Translations under genes and position numbers: made by a program
DNA from: Desulfobacterales bacterium
GTDB taxonomy: Bacteria; Desulfobacterota; Desulfobacteria; Desulfobacterales; JAUCGF01
Length of the DNA: 14,137 nucleotides
Direction: 5' to 3'
Assembly: GCA_029940345.1 (NCBI GenBank)
Contig: JAOZRC010000012.1
Location: 1-14,137 of the forward strand
The notes under the pieces: model-generated
Told to the model about the DNA's origin: nothing
What the model saw: only the letters and a program-made list of their open reading frames with translations
The model's database searches: none
In this document: one piece after another, positions 7,582 through 14,137 of the stretch
Layout of the letters: each line of letters starts with the position of its first letter
Numbering within the stretch: the stretch's first letter is position 1

Positions 7582-8556
7582 ATGGCTTATGACGTTCAAA
7601 CATGGATAAGTCTGGCGGCTTATGTAGGTGGCGGCTTGGCGATGGGGTTAGGCGCTGTGGGGGCTGCTATCGGAGAGGGCTATACCGCTGCGCAGGCTAA
7701 CGAAGCGTTGGGGCAAAATCCCAAAATGTCGGGCGAGGTATTCAAATCAATGCTGGTTGGCCAGGCAATTGCGGAATCCGCATCAATCTTTGCGCTCGTG
7801 ATTGCCATTTTGCTGCTGTTTGTCAATCCTGCTGCCACATCCGCAATAACAGCATCATCACTTTTTGGCGCGGGTCTTTGCATGGGATTGGGTGCTATCG
7901 GTTCGGGCGTAGGCTCCGGCCTTCCCGGAGGACAAGCATGCCTGGGTATCGTCAGGCAACCGGCGGCGGCAGGAAAATTGACCACCAATATGTTAGTCGG
8001 ATCAGCCGTTTGTCAGACACCGGCCATCTTTGCGATGGTCGTCGCACTGGTGCTGATTTTTATTGATTACAGCAAGGCGCCGCTTTACCCGACATGGGCG
8101 GCGCTGATCGGCGCGGGCTTGAGTATGGGACTGTCAGCCATTGGTTCCGGAATGGGAGGCGGATTTGCCGCCGGTGCCAGTTGTGAAGGAATTGCGCGAC
8201 AACCCGAATCGGCCACAAATGTCACAACAACGATGCTTGTGGGACAAGCCGTCTCTCAGACCCCTGCCATATTCGGTTTGTTAATCAGCTTTGTATTAAT
8301 GTTTAAATCCCATGAAGCGTCAACGACACTAAGCGCCTCCATGGCTTTGTTAGGCGCGGGGATTTGTATGGGATTTGGCGGTATCGGGCCTGGCATCGGC
8401 AACGGCATGGCAGCGGAAGGTGCTGTGCGCTGGGTGGCGCGCAATATGGATCATGCGGGTGAATTGATGCGGATCATGCTCGTGGGACAGGCCGTTTCGC
8501 AATCAACAGCAATCTATGCAATGGTGATCAGTCTTGTTTTAATTTTTGTTCTTTGA
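7582..8556 (+). CDS. Four-hairpin fused c-type proteolipid with a single ion-binding carboxylate
   Basis: The 324-residue protein is four tandem F0 c-subunit hairpins (about 10-82, 92-162, 172-242, 253-324). Each repeats a Gly-rich helix 1 (GLGAIG-like), a polar loop (QNP, RQP, RQP, ARN) and a helix 2 of type [14 protein letters not shown]. The helix-2 ion-binding position is Glu only in hairpin 1 (E65, followed by S66); it is Gln in hairpins 2, 3 and 4 (Q145, Q226, Q307). The second helix-1 carboxylate of two-carboxylate rings is E32 in hairpin 1 but Ser112, Gly193 and Asn274 in the others. The hairpins are clearly diverged, so this is not an assembly duplication. Fused c proteolipids with fewer sites than hairpins are known from V/A-type enzymes and from Acetobacterium woodii. 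I infer a structural member of a mixed rotor ring. It begins three bases after atpB and has AGGTGA upstream; a normal atpE follows. Confidence 0.9.
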   Translation: MAYDVQTWISLAAYVGGGLAMGLGAVGAAIGEGYTAAQANEALGQNPKMSGEVFKSMLVGQAIAESASIFALVIAILLLFVNPAATSAITASSLFGAGLCMGLGAIGSGVGSGLPGGQACLGIVRQPAAAGKLTTNMLVGSAVCQTPAIFAMVVALVLIFIDYSKAPLYPTWAALIGAGLSMGLSAIGSGMGGGFAAGASCEGIARQPESATNVTTTMLVGQAVSQTPAIFGLLISFVLMFKSHEASTTLSASMALLGAGICMGFGGIGPGIGNGMAAEGAVRWVARNMDHAGELMRIMLVGQAVSQSTAIYAMVISLVLIFVL

Positions 8557-8562
8557 TGGAAA

Positions 8563-8582
8563 AAATCAGTCACTGCTGATTT
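8563..8582 (+). other. Short hairpin between fused c gene and atpE
   Basis: AAATCAG (8563-8569) pairs with CTGATTT (8576-8582) around a six-base loop, just after the fused c gene's stop codon. It is too weak for a firm terminator call, but could mark an mRNA processing or protection point that lets the two c genes be expressed at different levels. Confidence 0.35.
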
Positions 8583-8589
8583 GCCTATA

Positions 8590-8641
8590 ATTTTAACGAT
8601 TAACGATAATAACAATTTTTTTTTCAATTGAGGAGGAAACA
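8590..8641 (+). promoter_or_regulatory. AU-rich leader and very strong ribosome site for atpE
   Basis: The 50 bases before atpE are almost pure A/T (TTTTAAC...TAAC...AATAACAA and a run of nine T), followed by GAGGAGG (8630-8636) five bases from the ATG. An AU-rich TTTTAAC-like enhancer ahead of a strong Shine-Dalgarno is known for E. coli atpE, where c is needed in many copies. The fused c gene upstream has a much weaker site, so I infer higher output of single-hairpin c than of the fusion. Confidence 0.6.
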
Positions 8642-8890
8642 ATGGCAATTGAAGGCGCAGATATTGTAAAAGCGGCCGCATTTTTGGGTGCCGGTCTGGC
8701 AATGGGCCTGGGTGCAATCGGACCTGGAATTGGTGAAGGCATGGCGGCGGCTAAAACTTGCGAAGCGATTGGTAAAAATCCGAAAGAGGCGGGGCTGCTG
8801 ACCCGTACAATGCTTGTGGGACAAGCGGTTTCGGAGTCCACCGGCATCTATTCTTTGGTAGTGGCTCTGCTGTTGCTCTTTGTAGTTTAA
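8642..8890 (+). CDS. atpE: ATP synthase F0 subunit c, two-carboxylate sodium-type site
   Basis: This 82-residue proteolipid is a standard two-helix c subunit that forms the rotor ring. Helix 1 contains GPGIGEG (P28, E32) and helix 2 contains [12 protein letters not shown] with E65, S66, T67 and Y70. Numbering coincides with the sodium-binding c subunit of Ilyobacter tartaricus (Q32, V63, E65, S66, T67, Y70), except that residue 32 is Glu; the Glu32/Glu65 pair is the arrangement described for the sodium-binding Fusobacterium nucleatum ring. The polar loop is KNP instead of RQP. The start is fixed by GAGGAGG five bases upstream. I infer Na+ coupling, although some two-Glu rings bind protons. 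It follows the fused c gene after an 85-base AU-rich gap. Confidence 0.95.
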   Translation: MAIEGADIVKAAAFLGAGLAMGLGAIGPGIGEGMAAAKTCEAIGKNPKEAGLLTRTMLVGQAVSESTGIYSLVVALLLLFVV

Positions 8891-9166
8891 AACAGGCACA
8901 TCGGCGTGGAAGCTCGGATTTGACTATTTCCCGGCTTCAATGTGAAACCTGTTTGCCGCTGGTTAAATAGGGTTTCAGCCTTGTCAGTATATTTACAACA
9001 CCTAAAATTGTTTGTAAATCTGACATTGTCATTCGGCGAATTGAGATTCATGGTAAATCGCCAGAACGAAAGAGATGGAACATGCGTTGAACCATGAATC
9101 ACTTATCGCTGACTTACGCGCCAGTACCAAAACCAATCCGATATAACATTACCTGGAAAGTAATTC
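8891..9166. other. Unexplained 276-base gap within the F0 cluster
   Basis: No convincing coding frame on either strand, no terminator with a T-tract and no member of the two element families was found. It interrupts what should be a continuous transcription unit between c and b'. It may hold a separate promoter for the b'/b pair, since these are commonly in another operon in related bacteria. Confidence 0.4.
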
Positions 9167-9616
9167 ATGGATATTATCAGTAATATTGCGCTTATCAGCA
9201 TCAACGAGACTTTATTGGTTCAGTTAATTTCTTTTCTTATCTTTCTTTTTATCATTAACCGCATTATGTTTCGGCCGATAAATGATACGATTCGGGACCG
9301 CTATGCCTATATTGACAAGAAGCAAGCAGCGTTAGTCGATGCCGAAAAAGCGCTTAATGATCTCCAAAAACGTATCCGCGAGGGCGAACTGGCTGTTAAA
9401 AAAGAAAGTTTTGAATCCAGCCGGGCGATGGAAGAATCAGGGGCGCGTGAAGCGGGTTCACTAATAACGAATGCTCGCGCTGAAATCATAGCGATGAAAA
9501 AAGAGAATGAAGATAAGATAAAGGTGCTATTAGACGACGCACGTCAACATCTGAATAAGCAATCTCAACTTCTGGCGCAAACCATTATGGGGAAAGTGCT
9601 GAATCGAACGCTATAA
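9167..9616 (+). CDS. atpF': ATP synthase F0 subunit b' (peripheral stalk)
   Basis: The 149-residue protein has one N-terminal membrane helix (about 17-31, within LLVQLISFLIFLFIINRIMF) followed by a long, charged, heptad-rich coiled coil with no Pro, as in b-type stalk subunits. The N-terminal LISINETLLVQ segment and RPI after the membrane helix resemble b' proteins of photosynthetic and deltaproteobacterial ATP synthases, which dimerise with b to hold the F1 head. GGAAAG lies upstream of the ATG at 9167. Its final codons overlap a target-site duplication: the 8-bp CTATAAAC that includes the stop codon is repeated on the far side of the miniature element inserted immediately after it, so the protein end was unaffected. 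Confidence 0.88.
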   Translation: MDIISNIALISINETLLVQLISFLIFLFIINRIMFRPINDTIRDRYAYIDKKQAALVDAEKALNDLQKRIREGELAVKKESFESSRAMEESGAREAGSLITNARAEIIAMKKENEDKIKVLLDDARQHLNKQSQLLAQTIMGKVLNRTL

Positions 9617-9766
9617 ACGGCATCCTTCATGTGAGACTAAAAATGGTTTACACTTTTCTCCGGGGTGCTAAACTTACAGTTTAGCACTGGCGGGCACCGA
9701 ATGCCAAACTGTAAGTATGGCACTCCGTCGAATTGTAAACTGATCAATGAAGAATGCCCTATAAAC
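9611..9766. mobile_element. Complete GGCATCCTTCAT-family miniature element with 8-bp target duplication
   Basis: The element proper is 9619-9758 (140 bp), from GGCATCCTTCAT to ATGAAGAATGCC (one mismatch). Subterminal blocks GGTTTACAC (left) and GTAAACTGATCA (right) extend the inverted repeat. The core is a palindrome on CTAAACTTACAGTTTAGCAC and its imperfect inverse. A perfect direct repeat CTATAAAC flanks it (9611-9618 and 9759-9766). No coding capacity is present, so it must have been moved by a transposase encoded elsewhere. Confidence 0.85.
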
Positions 9767-9863
9767 ACTCTGATTTTTGCATCCCGTTTTGAAGTTCGGA
9801 TTAAGACTTGCGAACAAACGTTTCTTTAGAAAAGCAAGCGTTATTCGGGATGTTAAAAATTAA

Positions 9864-9953
9864 TATACTAATCCAATTTTGGTTTTTCCAAAATAAAGGA
9901 GTGCAAACTTCAGTTTGCGTGTATCACCAAGAAAAACCAAAATTGGAATACTA
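9864..9953. repeat. 90-bp palindromic miniature element, copy B
   Basis: This is the reverse complement of 1411-1500 with about two mismatches over 90 bases. Its perfect 16-base terminal arms are at 9873-9888 and 9931-9946. It lies 27 bases upstream of the atpF start codon, so it replaces or displaces the sequence that would normally drive b-subunit translation. It also contains AAGGAG (9896-9901), a ribosome-site-like string. Confidence 0.85.
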
Positions 9954-9980
9954 TACAATAAATTGTTATCTGGCAAAATT

Positions 9981-10565
9981 ATGATGAAACGGATATTTGG
10001 TTTTTACGGTATGAGGGGTTGTTTGCTAATAGCGTTCCTGGCTATTCTCAGCGGACCGACAACAGTTCTGGCGGCCGATTCATCCGGTGAGTGGCGGCCC
10101 ACATACGATTTGATAATGATGTGGTTGAATTTTGGTATTTTGGTATTTCTACTGGTAAAATTTACCAAAGCACCTATAGCCAACTTTTTTAAAGGACAAA
10201 AAGAAGAGGTTGAACGCGACCTGCATGAAGCCGAAGAAAAATATCTGGTCGCCCAGACCAAGGTTGCTGAAACCCAGAAACTTCTTGATGAAAGCGATGC
10301 ACGTCTAAAAGAAATTAAAGAACGTATCTTAAAACAGGGCGAACATAAGAAACAAAAAATTATCGCCAGTGCGATGGAGGAAAGCCGCTCTTTGTTGGAA
10401 GAAGCGCGAAGGCGTGTTGATAATCAGATTGTTCTGGCAAGAAGCAAATTTCGTTCTGAGTTAATTGATGCGGCCATTAATGTGGCCATGGTCAAACTTC
10501 CCGGCCAGGTCACGAAAGATGACGACCGTAAGATGATTGATCAATATATCCAAAAAGTGGGCTGA
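9981..10565 (+). CDS. atpF: ATP synthase F0 subunit b (peripheral stalk, with signal peptide)
   Basis: The 194-residue protein begins MMKRIFGFYGMRG, a basic N-terminus followed by a hydrophobic stretch and a VLA-A cleavage-like site near residue 31; a second membrane helix (about 47-61) carries MMWLNFGILVFLLVKF, the b-subunit anchor. A long charged coiled coil (about 70-170) follows, and the C-terminal part (INVAMVKLPGQVTKDDDRKMIDQYI) is the usual delta/F1 contact region. A cleavable signal peptide on b is typical of several deltaproteobacteria. The frame is also open upstream to TTG 9915, but that stretch lies in the 90-bp element and shows no b homology, so ATG 9981 is chosen. The ribosome site is weak. 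No atpH, A, G, D or C follows. Confidence 0.9.
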   Translation: MMKRIFGFYGMRGCLLIAFLAILSGPTTVLAADSSGEWRPTYDLIMMWLNFGILVFLLVKFTKAPIANFFKGQKEEVERDLHEAEEKYLVAQTKVAETQKLLDESDARLKEIKERILKQGEHKKQKIIASAMEESRSLLEEARRRVDNQIVLARSKFRSELIDAAINVAMVKLPGQVTKDDDRKMIDQYIQKVG

Positions 10566-10569
10566 AACT

Positions 10570-10759
10570 GGTATCCTTCATAAGTCAGTTTACACTTTTT
10601 AAAATCCGAATTACTGATTAGGATTGATTATACGGATTAAGAAATCCCCTTAATCAGGCAACCACAAGGGATTGCCCCTACATTGTTTCGAGCATTTCCA
10701 TTGTAGGGGCAATCCCTTTCCTGATATTGCAAATTGTAAACTGGGCAATGAAGGATGCC
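10570..10759. mobile_element. Complete GGCATCCTTCAT-family miniature element filling the atpF / response-regulator gap
   Basis: It runs from GGTATCCTTCAT (10570-10581) to ATGAAGGATGCC (10748-10759), with CAGTTTACAC and GTAAACTG subterminal blocks. Its core is unlike other copies: an almost perfect hairpin, AAGGGATTGCCCCTACATTG (10666-10685) against 10699-10718, one mismatch in 20. It starts four bases after the atpF stop and ends three bases before the stop of the convergent gene, so the hairpin could act as terminator for both. No target-site duplication is visible. Confidence 0.8.
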
Positions 10760-10762
10760 AAA

Positions 10763-11617
10763 TTATCGGTCTTTTTTGATTTTTGAAAGCAGCTTATCCA
10801 AGTGGTTTGCTTCGGATTCGAAAAGCGTTAAATCGTCAAAACACTCTCGGTTGCCGCTATCCGCCTCGCTTGAACTTACCAGGGTATTGCGGCAGATATC
10901 ATTCAATTCATCCTTTCGACGAACTGCCTCAAAAACAAGCGTAATTGATTTCACATGGATGCGTCGTTCAATCGGACGATTTCGCAGTTTTTTAAAACGG
11001 ATCAGCGCTTTTTCAGCAGCAATGATCCGAATCGCCGCTTCTTCGCCATGAATAGCACCACATACCGCATCTGATAAAACACCATCCTTAAAAAATAATT
11101 GTCCGATATCCTTCCTTTTCGTATATACTTCGATAATACATGTTTTTTCTTCCAGTTCAACCAATTGTATAAAACCGGCGATGGTAATCCCTTTCACGGT
11201 TCCGCCAGAAATGGGCGCTGCCAACATTTTTAAAGCGGTTTTCCTCAGTATATCAATCTGGAACGGTTTGCTGAAAAAACGAAATGACTCGGTCTGAATC
11301 ATCGCCATGGCATCAGGATTCAGCGTATTGACGATTTCTTTAAACTGTTTGATATTCTGAGCATAAGCGGTGATGGCAATGCAGGGAAGTTCCGGATAAT
11401 ATTCATTCACAAAGGCCAACAGTTCAAGACCATTCATTTGCGGCATCCTGATGTCAGTGATCAGCAAAGAGATCGTATGGCGTTTGAGTTTAGCAACAGC
11501 CTCTTTTCCATTGCATGTACAAATCACCTCCAAGTGACCCTTATTCAGTTCAAAAACATCTCGGAGCATCAATAAACAGCCCCTATCATCTTCGGCGATC
11601 AATATTTTTGGCAGCAT
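10763..11617 (-). CDS. Response regulator with DUF4388 (PatA-like) output domain
   Basis: The 284-residue protein has an N-terminal CheY-like receiver domain: acidic pocket E9-D10-D11, phospho-acceptor D55 (LLITDIRMP), T83 and K117 (FSKPF). From about residue 138 comes a DUF4388 domain (GTVKGITIAGFIQLVELEEK ... GQLFFKDGVLSDAV ... GEEAAIRII), found in PatA-type regulators and mostly involved in surface motility or protein-protein signalling. There is no DNA-binding domain. The last 60 residues are charged and unassigned. It points toward atpF on the opposite strand and has no adjacent histidine kinase in the window, so its input is unknown. The start at 11617 is the only one ahead of the receiver motif; the ribosome site is weak. 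Confidence 0.88.
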   Translation of the reverse strand: MLPKILIAEDDRGCLLMLRDVFELNKGHLEVICTCNGKEAVAKLKRHTISLLITDIRMPQMNGLELLAFVNEYYPELPCIAITAYAQNIKQFKEIVNTLNPDAMAMIQTESFRFFSKPFQIDILRKTALKMLAAPISGGTVKGITIAGFIQLVELEEKTCIIEVYTKRKDIGQLFFKDGVLSDAVCGAIHGEEAAIRIIAAEKALIRFKKLRNRPIERRIHVKSITLVFEAVRRKDELNDICRNTLVSSSEADSGNRECFDDLTLFESEANHLDKLLSKIKKDR

Positions 11618-11641
11618 TTCAGTTTACCCATAGATTATTTG

Positions 11642-11795
11642 GACATCCTTCATTTTACCCCGAAAGCAGTATACGCTTTACCAAGGAGTGCTGAACCAAA
11701 AGTTTAGCATAGGCCAGCGTAAAATGCTAAATCTTTGGTTCAGCACTCCTTCGAATTGACCCGTTTTTATGTTTTGGCAGAAAATGAAGGATACC
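11642..11795. mobile_element. Complete GGCATCCTTCAT-family miniature element
   Basis: It runs from GACATCCTTCAT (11642-11653) to ATGAAGGATACC (11784-11795). The inner hairpin, 11684-11710 against 11724-11750, matches at 25 of 27 positions and is built on AGGAGTGCTGAACCAAA. The left 70 bases are nearly the same as 4525-4596. It sits 24 bases upstream of the response regulator's start codon. No clear target duplication is seen. Confidence 0.8.
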
Positions 11796-11906
11796 AATAT
11801 TAGAGTTTTTTATGTATTCGGTATCCAAACTATACAAAATTATGCTATCTTAGCAAGCTGAATTTCATATTCCTTTATCACTACTTTGGTAACTTAAAAA
11901 TAAGTT

Positions 11907-11994
11907 GGTTGAAATGTAGCGTATTCTTTCAGATTGGCTAAAAAACTTGGCGGAATGAAAGGCGCAATCTGAAAGAATGCGGCACATTGCAACC
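11907..11994. repeat. Large inverted repeat of a third type
   Basis: Arms 11907-11937 and 11964-11994 pair over 31 bases with a few mismatches; the inner ATTCTTTCAGATTG / CAATCTGAAAGAAT is perfect and the outer GGTTG / CAACC closes it. The loop is 26 bases. The sequence is unrelated to the other two element families. It lies in the divergent intergenic region between the response regulator and the FHA gene. Confidence 0.65.
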
Positions 11995-12205
11995 GAAATT
12001 CAAAATGGCCGAAACAATGAACAAGCCCTATGATCGTTCTAATCATAAAGGATTACAAAATTGACTGAAAAGTTATTGCCAATTTTGATATCTGCGTTTA
12101 TGATATAAAATATAAACAGATTGGCCATCCTTCATATGAAGCCCAAGGCGGTTTTCACTTTTTGAGCTTTTTTAACGCACTGCATTATTTTAATAGAGAA
12201 ACAGC
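11995..12205. other. Intergenic region upstream of the FHA gene
   Basis: AT-rich with no credible gene. A solo left terminus of the GGCATCCTTCAT family (GCCATCCTTCAT, 12124-12135, then GTTTTCACTTTTT) lies about 70 bases before the FHA start; no right terminus was found. A TTGACT (12061-12066) with TTGATA 18 bases later (12085-12090) is a weak promoter candidate. Confidence 0.4.

Positions 12206-14137
<1,932 letters not shown>

Noticed and set aside
7680..7988. Open frames opposite the c genes (also 8256-8444, 8593-8847)
   Set aside because: They are reverse-strand shadows of Gly/Ala-rich coding sequence with no ribosome sites or recognisable protein features.
7582..8556. Fused c gene as an assembly artefact of tandem atpE copies
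   Set aside because: The four hairpins differ clearly in sequence, linkers and ion-site residues, and the frame is continuous over 324 codons.
8887..9102. Small minus-strand gene between atpE and atpF'
   Set aside because: A 71-residue frame without recognisable domain, ribosome site or hydrophobic pattern; it overlaps the end of atpE.
9915..9980. Longer atpF start at TTG 9915
   Set aside because: The extra residues are translated from the mobile 90-bp element and lack b-subunit features; the signal peptide starts at the ATG at 9981.
10562..10767. Target-site duplication around the element at 10570-10759
   Set aside because: The flanks CTGAAACT and AAATTATC do not match, so none can be claimed.
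4525..12160. CRISPR-like array from the repeated ATCCTTCAT and TTTACAC strings
   Set aside because: The repeats are inverted, widely and irregularly spaced, and paired as element ends; no cas genes are present.

Overview
The window looks like a chromosomal segment of an anaerobic Desulfobacterota (deltaproteobacterial, sulfate-reducer-like) organism. This is inferred from the separate atpZ-atpI-atpB-atpE style F0 cluster, the b'/b pair in which b carries a signal peptide, a reverse-type rubrerythrin, a response regulator with a DUF4388 domain, and intergenic regions crowded with small palindromic repeats. No rRNA, tRNA or CRISPR array was seen, and the lineage call is not proven.

Layout. 1-217: end of a transposase-like reading frame and probable insertion-sequence end, abutting a 5'-truncated DUF3482 GTPase gene (218-1300, +). 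1301-1501: two palindromic elements between convergent genes. 1502-4513 (-): a large helicase-nuclease that reads as a fusion of MrfA (DEVH helicase with a Cys cluster) and MrfB (DEDD exonuclease). 4779-5324 (-): reverse rubrerythrin. 5645-5884 (-): N-terminal stub of an IS1634-like transposase. 6211-10565 (+): an F0-only ATP synthase cluster: atpZ-like, atpI-like, atpB (a), a 324-residue four-hairpin c-type proteolipid, atpE (single-hairpin c), atpF' (b') and atpF (b). No F1 gene follows; a convergent response regulator (10763-11617, -) closes the cluster. 12206-12712 (+): zinc-ribbon/FHA protein. 12727-14137 (+): 2,4-dienoyl-CoA reductase (FadH-like), running off the window.

The most notable content is the pair of c-type subunits. 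The single-hairpin c has the two-carboxylate sodium-type site (E32, E65, S66, T67, Y70). The fused protein contains four diverged c hairpins at a period of 80-81 residues and keeps the ion-binding Glu only in the first (E65); hairpins 2-4 have Gln (145, 226, 307). This predicts a mixed rotor ring with fewer ion sites than hairpins, recalling the V-type/F-type hybrid ring of Acetobacterium woodii but with a longer fusion.

The second theme is miniature inverted-repeat elements. One family has termini like GGYATCCTTCAT...ATGAAGGATRCC with an inner AGTTTACAC block. It occurs as complete copies at 9619-9758 (with a perfect 8-bp target duplication, CTATAAAC), 10570-10759 and 11642-11795, and as partial copies near 4525, 5568, 5951-6100 and 12124. 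A second 90-bp palindromic element is present at 1411-1500 and, inverted with about two mismatches, at 9864-9953. One copy of each family separates atpF' from atpF, so the normally tight b'-b junction is 364 bp long here.
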